DNA from: an uncultured Verrucomicrobia subdivision 3 bacterium
GTDB lineage: Bacteria > Verrucomicrobiota > Verrucomicrobiia > Limisphaerales > UBA11358
Reading direction: 5' to 3'
Assembly: GCA_903895255.1 (NCBI GenBank)
Contig: CAITTG010000040.1
Span: 1 to 64,000, forward strand
DNA length: 64,000 nt
Positions 1 to 8,952 of this stretch are shown here, piece by piece. How positions within the stretch are numbered: position 1 is the stretch's first letter; each line of letters opens with the position of its first letter. Made by a program: the position numbers and the translations under genes. The notes under the pieces were generated by a model, which saw nothing but the letters and a program-made list of their open reading frames with translations, was not told where the DNA came from and made no database searches.

Positions 1-392
1 CTGAGAGCATTGACAGAAATGATGTAGCGCTGCGAATCGAGGATTTTGGCTTTTTGGCGAGGCTTTGGCGAAGGCGCATACCCACTGCGGTCTGTGCCTG
101 AGCCAAAACGAAGCCCAAAACCCAAAAGACCGCTTCCCGCAGGGTTCCCAACGCTGCGCTACAGCATTTATGGAAATGCTCTAAATGTCCGATACCAGTT
201 TTTTTTCGCCAGCACGTTACGAATTGATGCCGGCCCGGTCGCAATCTGGCAAACACCGCGCCAAACCACGAATGGAATTACCCAAGTTTTGCCAGACCGA
301 CACCTGCGCGTAACAACATGCCATTAAATTACTTCCAAGGTCTGGCTCCGGCTAGCCTTTAAATAAATAATTTAGTTATACGATATTGGCAG
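1..392. other. Leading non-coding stretch
   Basis: No convincing gene is seen here. The only open frame (46-327) is rich in Pro and Arg, matches no family I know, and lacks a ribosome binding site. A perfect 7-bp inverted repeat (AGCATTT, 4-nt loop, AAATGCT) lies at 163-180. The last 40 bases before the AraC gene are AT-rich and probably hold its promoter. Confidence 0.5.
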
Positions 393-1334
393 ATGAGCAG
401 CCGGTTAAAACAACCCATGGAAAAAAGCCGCCGGTCATATGAACCGCAGTTGACGATCCGGGAGCACTCCGTGCCGGTCGGCCGGGAATGGGCGCTGCCC
501 ACGCCGGGCTGGACCGTGATCCAAATTCGCTCGGGCAGCGGCTATTACTTGCAGCGGGAGTTAAATCGCCGGCTGGAGGAGGAGGCGGTGCTGCTGACCT
601 CCAGCGATTTTTCCGGCAGCCTGCGGGCCAGCCAGTTGGGGGCGCTGTCCTTCTGCACGTTTAGCGTGATTCCGGCGCGCCTGACCGGCCTGCTGACGCT
701 CGTGGAACTCAACCGGCTGGAGGCGGCGGCGAGCCGGAAAGCCGAACTGGTGGAAATCCAGCCCCCTGGCAGTCCGGCCGCCCAAGCCATGCGGGAACTG
801 TACCGGCATCGCCACGAGGACGGGTTAAGGCACCGGTTGCAACGTTTTCAATTTTTTGTGGAAATGCTGGAGCCCGAATTGGAACCGGCCGCTGCCAGCG
901 CGCCGGCCACGGACGCCCGGGCACGTTTGGAAAGCCTGTTTAAACAAACCCCGTCCGCCGAGCTGCTCGCGCTGAGTTTTGCGGAGCTGGCGCGCACCGT
1001 GCATTGCACCCCCCGCCATTTGGCCCGCCTGTTTCGGGAAATCACCGGCGTGTCGTTCCGCGCCAAGCGCTCACTGCTGCGGCTGGAACGGGCGCGGGAA
1101 TTGCTCGCCACCAGCGAGGCTAAAATTGTGGAGGTGGCCTTGGACAGCGGCTTCAAATCCCTGAGCTTGTTCAACCTGATGTTTACCCGCCAGTACGGGC
1201 TCAGCCCGGGCAAATGGCGGCAAAAACAACGGACCCAACGCGAGGACGCCGACGCAGCCGTCATCCCCCCGCGCCGGCGCAAAATCCGGGAAACGTCCGT
1301 CCGCGCGGCCCGGGACAACCCAAGGGCTCTGTAA
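393..1334 (+). CDS. AraC-family transcriptional regulator (first of two paralogues)
   Basis: Predicted cytoplasmic DNA-binding regulator of 313 aa. The C-terminal part (about residues 197-275) is a double helix-turn-helix AraC domain, with the recognisable run from ELARTVHCTPRHLARLFRE to GFKSLSLFNLMFTRQYGLSP. The N-terminal 190 residues form a ligand or dimerisation domain that I cannot name. That domain is shared with the regulator at 5377, for example LRASQLGALSF here against IRASQLGSLCL there. A second Met at 417 aligns better with the paralogue and may be the true start. The exosortase gene begins 17 nt downstream, so the two are probably co-transcribed and this regulator may control surface-protein sorting. 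The ligand and target sites are unknown. Confidence 0.85.
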   Translation: MSSRLKQPMEKSRRSYEPQLTIREHSVPVGREWALPTPGWTVIQIRSGSGYYLQRELNRRLEEEAVLLTSSDFSGSLRASQLGALSFCTFSVIPARLTGLLTLVELNRLEAAASRKAELVEIQPPGSPAAQAMRELYRHRHEDGLRHRLQRFQFFVEMLEPELEPAAASAPATDARARLESLFKQTPSAELLALSFAELARTVHCTPRHLARLFREITGVSFRAKRSLLRLERARELLATSEAKIVEVALDSGFKSLSLFNLMFTRQYGLSPGKWRQKQRTQREDADAAVIPPRRRKIRETSVRAARDNPRAL

Positions 1335-1351
1335 ATCATCACCGGCCAAAT

Positions 1352-2956
1352 ATGCGAAATCATTCCTCATCAACGCCGGCCATGCCGACGCCATTAATGG
1401 CCGGTGATGTCCAGGAACGCACCTCTTTTTCCTGGAAATGGCTGTGGAGCGACCATGCTCTGCTGATGATCGGGCTGGCGGGCTGCTGGTTTCAATTGTT
1501 TAAATTACTCAGCACCGACTGGGATTTGGATCCCCAATACAATTATGGCTACCTGGTGCCCTTGCTGGGGGCATCCCTGCTCTGGCGCCGCTGGCCCGAC
1601 CGCCCCCCGGCAAACCCCGCGCTCACCCCCTGGTTAATCCTCCCCATCGGCGGGTTGCTATTACTGCAATTGCCCCTGTCACTCATCGGCGAAGCCAATC
1701 CCGAGTGGCGCATGGTTTATTGGATTGCCGGTTTCCAACTAACAGCCCTGACCGGTTGCTTTCTTTATCGCTGGGGCGGACTTAAATGGGTGTGGCATTT
1801 TGGGCCGGCCGTGCTGTTCATGCTAGTGGCGATCCCCTGGCCGTCCGGCTGGGAGTCCTGGATTATTCAAGGACTCATGCGATTTGTGGCGGGTGTGACC
1901 ATTAATACCGTTGGCTGGCTGGGCATCCCGGCGGTCCAGCATGGCAATCTCATCCAGATCAGCGCGGGGGTGGTGGGCATTGATGAGGCTTGCAGTGGCG
2001 TCCGGTCGTTGCAATCGGCCCTGATGGTTTCGTTGTTTCTGGGCGAGATGCAACGCTTTTCCTGGTGGCGCCGGGGTTGTTTATTAATCGCGTCCCTGCT
2101 GCTGGTGCTGGTGGCCAATGTGGGCCGGACCACCACCCTGGTCTGGTTGGCGGCGCACGCGGGCTTGCCGGAAATGCAGGCATGGCATGATACCATCGGC
2201 ACGGCGGTCATGGTGCTGGTGCTGCCCGGCCTGGTCGGCCTGGCCTGGCTGATGCAAAGCCGAACCCCGCCCGTGGCTGCGCCCCCGGTTGCCGCCTCCG
2301 GCTCCCCCGTCACCACGCCGCGCTGGCTGGCGGTGGCGGTGCTGGCCTGGCTGGTCGTGGTTCCGGTGACCACTGAGGCGTGGTATCGCCAGCATGAGCG
2401 GGGTGCCATTCCTGCCCCGCAGTGGTCGGTGGCGTGGCCCGTGACCAGCCCCAATTTTAAAAAGAATGTCATTCCGGAAAACATGCTGGCCATGCTGCGT
2501 TGCGCCAACAGTCAGGCGGCGCAGTGGACGGATGAATCCGGCAATCAGTGGAGCGGGTTTTTCCTCCAGTGGAACCCCGGTAAAAACTCCGCCCAACTCG
2601 CCGCGGGCCATAGTCCGGACATTTGTATTCGGGCGATTGGGGGGAAATTAATCGATGATTTTGGCAAGGTGACGCTGACCGCCAATGGCCTCGCGCTGCC
2701 CTTCTGGCATCTGACCTTTCAGACCGGCAGCAAAGTAATCCATGTGTTTAACTGCCTGTGGTCGGATCGCCCGGCGGCCCATCAAACCGCCCTGCTGGAA
2801 GATGGTTCCCCGGCCAGCCGCCTGGTCGCGGTCATGGCCGGCAAACGCAATCTCGGCCAAAAGGTCTTGGAAATTATCGTGCAAGGGCCGGACTCCAAAG
2901 CCGGGGCCGAGGCCCTGCTGCAATCCCAGCTACCGTCGCTCATCCAGCGGGATTAA
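1352..2956 (+). CDS. Exosortase fused to an EpsI-like domain
   Basis: Multi-pass membrane protein of 534 aa, from the Met at 1352 (another Met at 1382). Exosortases are cysteine transpeptidase-like enzymes that process and sort proteins bearing C-terminal PEP-CTERM-type signals. The proposed catalytic residues are all visible: Cys214 in DEACSGVRSL, Arg259 in ANVGRTT and His279 in AWHDTIGTA. They sit among eight or so hydrophobic helices. From about residue 330 a soluble domain follows, with GHSPDICIRAIGGK resembling the EpsI exosortase-associated domain, so this is the fused form. No protein in this window carries a recognisable PEP-CTERM tail, so its substrates must lie elsewhere or use another signal. 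The AraC gene just upstream suggests regulated expression. Confidence 0.88.
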   Translation: MRNHSSSTPAMPTPLMAGDVQERTSFSWKWLWSDHALLMIGLAGCWFQLFKLLSTDWDLDPQYNYGYLVPLLGASLLWRRWPDRPPANPALTPWLILPIGGLLLLQLPLSLIGEANPEWRMVYWIAGFQLTALTGCFLYRWGGLKWVWHFGPAVLFMLVAIPWPSGWESWIIQGLMRFVAGVTINTVGWLGIPAVQHGNLIQISAGVVGIDEACSGVRSLQSALMVSLFLGEMQRFSWWRRGCLLIASLLLVLVANVGRTTTLVWLAAHAGLPEMQAWHDTIGTAVMVLVLPGLVGLAWLMQSRTPPVAAPPVAASGSPVTTPRWLAVAVLAWLVVVPVTTEAWYRQHERGAIPAPQWSVAWPVTSPNFKKNVIPENMLAMLRCANSQAAQWTDESGNQWSGFFLQWNPGKNSAQLAAGHSPDICIRAIGGKLIDDFGKVTLTANGLALPFWHLTFQTGSKVIHVFNCLWSDRPAAHQTALLEDGSPASRLVAVMAGKRNLGQKVLEIIVQGPDSKAGAEALLQSQLPSLIQRD

Positions 2957-3472
2957 TCCACCAACACCGGGGTTCGGCCGGCGACGGACGAAAACTTGGA
3001 GCCTGGATATAAATGCTTTGGCGCCGTTGGCAGGCTTCGCCGCTAAGCCGGAACTATTCATTTCAACCGCAGGTGAACGCGTATAAACGCAGATGAAACC
3101 ATGAGGCAGGCAAGGGTTTGACCCGCTATTGCTCGAGAACTATTTGGTGCGTCATTTTTTCTCGTTTTCCGCCTTTCCCCATCTGCGTTAATCTGCGTTA
3201 ATCTGCGGTTAAAGTCTTTTTCAACTGAATTGTTCCGGCTGATACCCCTTCCCCGGGCTCATCGGCAAGCCATCTTCCCGCCCCCGAAACCTCGCCAGTT
3301 CGGCAACGGTTGAAGGGCGGCAACTCTCCCGCTTCCTGAGGGGGACTTTGACCGCTTCGGACGCCGTTTAAGGAATGTCGGGTCACACGCCGGGGGGAAG
3401 GGTAAGCATACCCAACAACCCGTCCCCCCCCAGCCTCGGTTGCGACGCACCGATTTTCCAGGAGGACTGGTA
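2957..3472. other. Intergenic region with an inverted-repeat element
   Basis: This spacer lies between the convergent exosortase and TPR genes. It holds no gene that I can support. It does contain the inverted repeat described separately (3065-3210), followed by GC-rich sequence with no obvious signal. Confidence 0.5.
3065..3210. repeat. Imperfect inverted repeat built on an ATCTGCGTTA motif
   Basis: The arm at 3065-3095, read as its reverse complement, matches the arm at 3180-3210 at 26 of 31 positions. The right arm is itself a tandem of the 10-mer ATCTGCGTTA. The arms are separated by 84 bp. A related sequence occurs at 51018-51043. The layout resembles a small REP- or MITE-like interspersed element. 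Its function and mobility are unknown. Confidence 0.6.
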
Positions 3473-5221
3473 TTACAATCCCGCCTTGGCCGCTTCCACC
3501 ATTTCTTTTTCCTCGGGCAGCAGCTTGCCCTGCTCGGCCACCCCCAGCGTTTGCCGGGCGAGCGTCTTGTGCCCCAGTTCCGCCTGAATCGTTCCGTAAT
3601 AGGCAGCCAGGGAGGGAACCTTGAGGTATTCGGGCGGCAGGCGATTAACCACCGCCAGCGCCTGGGCCGGCTTTTGGTCCACCAACAGGGAGTAGGCGTA
3701 AGTGCAGATGAAGAACGGATCATTGGTCGAAGTGTCAAAGGCCTCTTTCGCCAGGCGATTTGCTTTCGTCAGCTCGGTTTTGCGCAACAACAGCACGTTG
3801 GCCAGGTTGTTTTTCAGGCGAAAATCCGTGGGGTTGCTGGCACACAGTTTGGTGAGCAGCTCCTGCAAGGCCGCGCTGTTGCCCTCCACATAGAGACCGG
3901 CGATCAGTTCATTGGCGGCCCATTTTTCAGTCGGAAATTGATCGGTGATCAGATGCAAAACCGCGGTCTCCTCCGCCTTCCACCCCCAGCGTTTGGCCAA
4001 CTCGGCCAGCTTGGTCAGCCGGTCGAGTTTTCCCGCCGAAAGCAACAGGGTGTTGCTCCAGTCGTTTTGGGACGCCGTTTCGTTGCCGGACGAACGATCG
4101 GCAAGCGTTTCCAACGCCAGCCGGTAGTAATCCAGTTCGCCCCAAGTCTGCGGATTAATAAAATCCAGCATGCCACTCCAGTCCTTCAGGGCCATCTGGC
4201 AATCCGTGATCAACAGCGGAGTCGGCAAATTGGTTTGCACCGTCAGCGGCAGTTCCTGCGCCCAGCGCAAGGCGGCCTCCGGCCCCTCCGCCGCCGCCAG
4301 CCATTGACCCAGGGTGTAAACATCGGCCGGGGACTGGGCGACCGAGGTTTTTAGGTTATCCAATAGGGCGTCATAATCCGGGCTTTTGGCGAGGCGCAAC
4401 AACTTGAGATAGCCGATTTTATCGTCAAAGGTGGCCGCCGGGTTGGCGGCAATTTCCCGGGCATAACGCGTGGCTTTGGCCAGGTCATTCCGGGCGAGGG
4501 CGGCGACCAACAAGTGCTGGAGGGCCACCGGCCCCAGTTCCGTGTTGGTGGACAGTTGCTCCAGCGCGGCCAGGGCCGCCGCGACCACCGCCGCATTGGT
4601 GGAGGTCAGCCGGATGGTTTCCAAGTTAACCACATTGGCCGGATTTCCCGGTTCCAACCGGAGTGCCTCCGCATAATGGTGCTCCGCCTCCCCAATCTGG
4701 CCCGAACTCCAGGCCAAAACCCCCTCAATTTTATGGTATTCCGGCGAATTTTGGTCTTTTTCCGAAATTCCCGCCAACGCAAGCCGCGCCGAGTCAAAGT
4801 TCTTCATCCGAATGGCAGTTTTGGCCCACAGAAACCGGTTCGTTATTTGGTTGGGCTCCAATTTGGCCACCTCCGCCCGCCAGGAAAGCGCTGCGGACGA
4901 GTTGGCCTGCTCCAGCAAATCTGCCATCATTTCAGAACCCTCCAGGCTGACTGGATTGATTTGAAAAACCCTCTGTAAACAAAGGGCAGTATTCCGCAAA
5001 TCACCTTGCTGGGAATAATGGCGGGCATCGCGGATCAAGCTGCGAACCAGCCAGTGTTTATATAACTTGTGCCCTCCCCAGATAGCGATGACGGCCACAA
5101 GAGCCACCGAAGCGATTTTAGCCCCCCATTTACCCAGATAGACCAAAATTCTTAGGTTAAACCAAGACCAACGGTACTTGCGTTTGCGGATCTTGTGCCT
5201 GTGTTCGGAGTCGCTCATCAA
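3473..5221 (-). CDS. Membrane-anchored TPR-repeat protein
   Basis: Protein of 582 aa. A basic N-terminus (HKIRKRKYR) precedes one transmembrane helix at about residues 33-50, then a long alpha-helical solenoid of tetratricopeptide-like repeats, for example LRNTALCLQRVFQINP and IGEAEHHYAEALRLEPGNP. TPR domains mediate protein-protein interactions. The topology suggests a scaffold anchored in the inner membrane with the repeats in the periplasm. TPR proteins often accompany exosortase/EPS loci, and an exosortase gene ends about 500 bp away on the other strand, so a role in export or assembly is possible but inferred. The gene is divergent from the second AraC gene, and the two start codons are 155 bp apart. 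A second Met one codon in is an equally good start. Confidence 0.8.
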   Translation of the reverse strand: MMSDSEHRHKIRKRKYRWSWFNLRILVYLGKWGAKIASVALVAVIAIWGGHKLYKHWLVRSLIRDARHYSQQGDLRNTALCLQRVFQINPVSLEGSEMMADLLEQANSSAALSWRAEVAKLEPNQITNRFLWAKTAIRMKNFDSARLALAGISEKDQNSPEYHKIEGVLAWSSGQIGEAEHHYAEALRLEPGNPANVVNLETIRLTSTNAAVVAAALAALEQLSTNTELGPVALQHLLVAALARNDLAKATRYAREIAANPAATFDDKIGYLKLLRLAKSPDYDALLDNLKTSVAQSPADVYTLGQWLAAAEGPEAALRWAQELPLTVQTNLPTPLLITDCQMALKDWSGMLDFINPQTWGELDYYRLALETLADRSSGNETASQNDWSNTLLLSAGKLDRLTKLAELAKRWGWKAEETAVLHLITDQFPTEKWAANELIAGLYVEGNSAALQELLTKLCASNPTDFRLKNNLANVLLLRKTELTKANRLAKEAFDTSTNDPFFICTYAYSLLVDQKPAQALAVVNRLPPEYLKVPSLAAYYGTIQAELGHKTLARQTLGVAEQGKLLPEEKEMVEAAKAGL

Positions 5222-5376
5222 TTTTAAAAAACCAATCTGGCTAATCCATATTACGTATTCATGTCGTGGAGGTTACAAATAAGCAACTTGAAGAAAGGCT
5301 CCTTGTCCTGCCATCTGAAATCGGCCGCGAAAGGCGAGGCTGAAAACATGTCACGCAATTGTTACTTACTTGACGC

Positions 5377-6405
5377 ATGCAGGTAACAAGAAGACACCAC
5401 TCTTTGCGCCGAATGACCGTTGAGAGACATCTCATTTTGCAGGATAAGGAATTGTCTGCCTCCGCAGAATGGCTGCCAAATATCCCTGCCTGGCTGGGTC
5501 TAAGGGTGGCGGCGGGTCAGGGATATTGGATGCAAAGTGGCGTCGCCGTGCGATCACTCACCGCCGGGGACGTGCTCTTTATGGGGAGCAATGTCAACGG
5601 GGCTATTCGAGCCAGTCAACTGGGTTCTCTCTGCCTGCAGTATTTTACTGTAAGGCCCCAAACCCTGACCGGGATTATAACGCTGGTCGAGTGCAGACAA
5701 TTGGAAAAGGCGGTTAACAATCCCAATTTGCCCGTGCTATTCTTTGAAGCTCGGGATACGATAGCCCAGAAGTATGCCATGCTGGCCACCCCGGCGACAG
5801 AAGACCATCTGGGCAGTCGTTGCGCCTGTTTGCAGTTATGGGCCGAAGTTTTCAGTAATTTGCTCGCAGGAGAACCGAAAAACAGCCCTGTGGATGACAA
5901 ATTACGCGGGCGCTTTCTGCAGCTGGTCGGCCAAATTCCCCAAACCGAGCTAGCCGCCCAGTCAATTGGCGAGTTGGCCGCGCAACTGCATTGCAGCGAG
6001 CGTCATTTCAGTCGCCTCTTTCGCGAGCAATTTGGCGCGTCGCTACGCTCTCGCCAAATCGAGCTCCGCCTTGAACGCGCGCGGCAATTACTGGCGAATT
6101 CCAACACGAAAATTATTAACGTGGCTTACGAGAGCGGGTACCGTCATGTAGGTTTGTTCAACGCGATGTTTAAAAAGCGATTCGGACTGACCCCCAGTGA
6201 ATGGCGGCGGCAAAGCCTAAAGAAAACCTTTTTTTCCCGCCAGGTGAGTGTGCGCCGTTCAGCCGCGCAAATGCTGCTCCACGCAGTGATCGGCTTGTTC
6301 TTTGGGATTAGTGCCATTCAGGTCGGACTGGTTTTGCCACGTCAAACCCCAAGCGCTTGTCTGGCGCATGCAACAACAATCACTACCGAACAGGTCGGCA
6401 TTTAG
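5377..6405 (+). CDS. AraC-family regulator with C-terminal membrane helix (second paralogue)
   Basis: Protein of 342 aa and paralogue of the regulator at 393. The AraC double helix-turn-helix is at about residues 198-278 (ELAAQLHCSERHFSRLFREQ to YESGYRHVGLFNAMFKKRF). Unlike its paralogue it continues for about 60 residues, including a hydrophobic segment at about 299-320 (MLLHAVIGLFFGISAIQVGL) that could be a transmembrane helix. A membrane-tethered AraC protein would be unusual. The Met at 5413 aligns better with the paralogue and may be the real start. It is divergent from the TPR gene and 68 bp upstream of the ExbB operon, so either could be its target. Confidence 0.82.
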   Translation: MQVTRRHHSLRRMTVERHLILQDKELSASAEWLPNIPAWLGLRVAAGQGYWMQSGVAVRSLTAGDVLFMGSNVNGAIRASQLGSLCLQYFTVRPQTLTGIITLVECRQLEKAVNNPNLPVLFFEARDTIAQKYAMLATPATEDHLGSRCACLQLWAEVFSNLLAGEPKNSPVDDKLRGRFLQLVGQIPQTELAAQSIGELAAQLHCSERHFSRLFREQFGASLRSRQIELRLERARQLLANSNTKIINVAYESGYRHVGLFNAMFKKRFGLTPSEWRRQSLKKTFFSRQVSVRRSAAQMLLHAVIGLFFGISAIQVGLVLPRQTPSACLAHATTITTEQVGI

Positions 6406-6473
6406 CACTAGCCAAGGATTTAAGGCTCGGGTAAGCTTAAAAAATTATTTAACGATCAATCCAAACTTAAAAA

Positions 6474-7319
6474 ATGACACACATCTTTTTACAACCGATG
6501 CTGGCCTCCAATGCGGCGGTGTTCGCCATCAAAAACGCAACCACGGAAGGCCAGATCACGGTCGTGGTGCTCCTGCTGCTTTCGCTGTTTAGCTGGACCA
6601 TCATCCTCACCAAATTTCGCCAACTCTGGATCGCCAGGAAGGCCTCCAAGAAATTTATGGCCGCTTATGGGTCCACCCGCGACCCGTTGGACATCCAGAA
6701 AAAAGGGGAGGAATTTGACGGTGCGCCGGCCTACCAACTCTACATCCGCGGTGCTGATGAGCTGGCCTATCAATTGAAAAACAACCCGGTGCAAGTGCAG
6801 GCGGTTAAGTTTGTGGAGGGTGCGGAACACACCAACACGGATATCATGGCCAAAACTACCACCACCAAAGTAAGTGTGGCCTCGTACGAAGCGATCCGAG
6901 TGATTCTGGAGGAAGCGGCCGGCGTCCAGGCCATGTCGTTGGAAAAAGGCATGATTGTTTTGTCCACCGCCGTGGCTGGGGGACCGTTCATCGGCTTGCT
7001 GGGTACGGTCTGGGGGGTAATGTCCACCTTCGCCGGCATTGCCGAGGCGAATTCCGCGAGCCTTACCACCATGGCCCCCGGTGTGGCAGCCGCTTTGGTC
7101 GCCACCGTCACAGGTTTGCTGGTGGCCATTCCGGCGATGTTCGCCTATAATTTCATGGTGACAACCATTCGCGCCATCACCCAGGAGCTGGACCTGTTTG
7201 CGAGCCGTTTCGCGAACCATATTGAACACGTTTACGTGGATCACCGCCCGTTGTCCGAGGAAATCCGGACCGCCAACGAGGTGCTGGCCAATCGCATCAC
7301 GAGCGCGCTCAATCGATGA
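6474..7319 (+). CDS. ExbB/TolQ/MotA-family proton channel protein
   Basis: Inner-membrane proton channel subunit of 281 aa. It has three membrane helices in the family arrangement: one near residues 20-40 (TVVVLLLLSLFSWTIILTKF) and two closing helices near 165-187 (GGPFIGLLGTVWGVMSTFAG) and 205-230 (APGVAAALVATVTGLLVAIP). The family uses the proton-motive force to drive a TonB or TolA partner that contacts the outer membrane. It overlaps the ExbD gene by 4 nt (ATGA), so translation is coupled. It is the first gene of a four-gene operon. Sequence alone does not separate ExbB from TolQ. Confidence 0.93.
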   Translation: MTHIFLQPMLASNAAVFAIKNATTEGQITVVVLLLLSLFSWTIILTKFRQLWIARKASKKFMAAYGSTRDPLDIQKKGEEFDGAPAYQLYIRGADELAYQLKNNPVQVQAVKFVEGAEHTNTDIMAKTTTTKVSVASYEAIRVILEEAAGVQAMSLEKGMIVLSTAVAGGPFIGLLGTVWGVMSTFAGIAEANSASLTTMAPGVAAALVATVTGLLVAIPAMFAYNFMVTTIRAITQELDLFASRFANHIEHVYVDHRPLSEEIRTANEVLANRITSALNR

Positions 7320-7726
7320 AAAAGTGTTCCCATTCAGTTCACCATTCCGTGACGGAGTTGAATATCACTCCGCTGCTGGATTTGGCGTTTGTGTTGCTGG
7401 TGATTTTCATCATCACCACCATCCCGCCGGTGAAGGATTTGGACCTGAAACTGCCCACCGCCTACAAGCAGCTCAAAGACCCGCCGCGGAAGGCCAATTA
7501 CATTTCGGTGCAATCCGATGGAAAAATGTATTTGAATAAAAAGGAAGTGGCCAACGCGGATGAAATGTTGCAGACCCTGATTGATCTGCGGACGGATGAT
7601 CCGGACCTCAACATCATTATTCGCGGCGACGGCCACACCAAATACAAGCAAATCCGGGCGGTTCTGGACGTGTGTCAGCAGGCCAATGTGCCCAAGGTGG
7701 ATCTGGCGACCGAACCGTTGAAATGA
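7316..7726 (+). CDS. ExbD/TolR-family protein, first copy
   Basis: Protein of 136 aa with the family layout: a short cytoplasmic N-terminus (ELNITPLLDLAFVLLVIFII), one transmembrane helix containing the Asp that takes part in proton translocation in ExbD/TolR, and a periplasmic domain ending in VPKVDLATEP. It is coupled to the upstream ExbB by a 4-nt overlap and lies one base ahead of the TonB-like gene. A second ExbD (8387-8797) closes the operon, so the complex may be heteromeric. Confidence 0.93.
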   Translation: MKKCSHSVHHSVTELNITPLLDLAFVLLVIFIITTIPPVKDLDLKLPTAYKQLKDPPRKANYISVQSDGKMYLNKKEVANADEMLQTLIDLRTDDPDLNIIIRGDGHTKYKQIRAVLDVCQQANVPKVDLATEPLK

Positions 7727-7727
7727 C

Positions 7728-8390
7728 ATGATTCCCCAAACCAAGCCGCGCGAGAATAAAAACTCGTCCAAGGTGAACCTGCTCATTTCGTTCATCTTTC
7801 ACGCCATTTTGGTGCTTGTCCTGTTTTACTTCGCCGCCCGGGAAGGCTTGCTGGGCAAAAAGTTGGAAAAGATCAGCGTCTCCATCGTCAAGGAAAAGCC
7901 CCCGGAAAAACCCAAACCCCCGGAAAAACCACCCGAGCCGCCCAAGATTGAGCCACCCAAAGTGGACGTGCCCAAAATCACCGAGGCACCGCACGTCACG
8001 GCCCCGCAGTCTGCTGCTCCGGTGGTGGCCCCGGCCAACAACGAACTGCCCGCCTTTGACTTCGATGGCGGCAAGACGGTTGAGACCAGTCAAGACCCCG
8101 TGCAAATTTACCGGGGCCGCCTGGAAAGTATTTTCTATTCCAAATGGGACCGGCCCACGGACATGCAAGATGACAATTTCGTTGCGGAGGTTGATGTGAA
8201 GGTGGCCCGGGATGGCACATTGAGCGATGTGCAATGGCTGAAAAAATCGGGCAATACTCGCTGGGACAAAACGGTCGAGGAGGCGGTGTCTGCCGTTACC
8301 AAAATTGACCGCGCGCCGCCCACCAACTTTCCGCCGCATGTCATGATTCAATTCGATGTGGCGCAGGAAACCGACGCTTCGGTCCAATGA
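7728..8390 (+). CDS. TonB-like energy transducer
   Basis: Protein of 220 aa. A single N-terminal helix (about 17-37, VNLLISFIFHAILVLVLFYF) is followed by a Pro/Lys-rich spacer at about 55-90 (KPPEKPKPPEKPPEPPKIEP) and a C-terminal TonB/TolA-like domain (about 130-215) with VAEVDVKVARDGTLSDVQWL. The spacer would span the periplasm so that the C-terminal domain reaches an outer-membrane receptor or Pal-type partner. The gene is sandwiched between two ExbD genes, with a 1-nt gap and a 4-nt overlap. No TonB-dependent receptor is encoded in this window. Confidence 0.88.
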   Translation: MIPQTKPRENKNSSKVNLLISFIFHAILVLVLFYFAAREGLLGKKLEKISVSIVKEKPPEKPKPPEKPPEPPKIEPPKVDVPKITEAPHVTAPQSAAPVVAPANNELPAFDFDGGKTVETSQDPVQIYRGRLESIFYSKWDRPTDMQDDNFVAEVDVKVARDGTLSDVQWLKKSGNTRWDKTVEEAVSAVTKIDRAPPTNFPPHVMIQFDVAQETDASVQ

Positions 8391-8797
8391 GAAAAACGTC
8401 TAAATCCACCCATAGCAGCCTCAATGAGCTGAACATCACGCCGCTGCTGGACCTGGTGTTCGTGCTGCTGGTCATCTTCATCATCACCACCCCACAGATG
8501 ATGAACAACCTGGAGATGAACCTGCCCTCGGGCAAACCACCGCCCAAGGACAACAAACCCAAACCCAAGATCAATCGCATCGAGGTCACTGCCGCCGGGG
8601 AAACGCGCCTCAACGATCAAGTCGTCACGATTCCCCAACTAAAAACTGACCTCCAGCAAATGAAGTCGGACAACCCGGACCTGGCCGTGGTGGTTAAAGG
8701 CTCGGATGATGTGAATTACCAAAGCATGGTCAGCGTGCTGGACGTCCTGAGGCAGTTGGATATCACCAAGGTGGGGCTGGCCACCGAATCCCCGTAA
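8387..8797 (+). CDS. ExbD/TolR-family protein, second copy
   Basis: Protein of 136 aa, a paralogue of the first ExbD. It keeps the ELNITPLLDLVFVLLVIFII membrane segment with the functional Asp, and the C-terminal ITKVGLATESP. Its start overlaps the TonB-like stop by 4 nt (ATGA). Two ExbD copies flanking a TonB gene occur in some Gram-negative operons. Which ExbD pairs with the single ExbB here cannot be told from sequence. Confidence 0.92.
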   Translation: MRKTSKSTHSSLNELNITPLLDLVFVLLVIFIITTPQMMNNLEMNLPSGKPPPKDNKPKPKINRIEVTAAGETRLNDQVVTIPQLKTDLQQMKSDNPDLAVVVKGSDDVNYQSMVSVLDVLRQLDITKVGLATESP

Positions 8798-8952
8798 TGT
8801 TTAACCTGCGGTCTTAGGGAAGCATGGGGCTGGCCTCCGGCAGCCCGACACCACGCCAAAGAGTTTCTAAGAAATCTGGTTCAATCCATGCCCAGGCCCG
8901 GTTTAACGCTTTAACGTGTCCCGGCCTTTTGGCATGATTCGGTCTGGCGACG

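Noticed and set aside
46..327. Open reading frame of 93 aa at the left edge
   Set aside because: Composition is Pro/Arg-rich with no family similarity or ribosome binding site; it is most likely a chance frame.
370..392. ATACGATAT-like string before the first AraC gene as an operator copy
   Set aside because: It lacks the GAC/GTC core of the half-site and is not palindromic over 18 bp.
5248..5268. TTACGTATTCATGTCGTGG as a fifth member of the palindrome family
   Set aside because: Only one half-site (ATGTCGT) matches; the other arm has no similarity, so it does not qualify.
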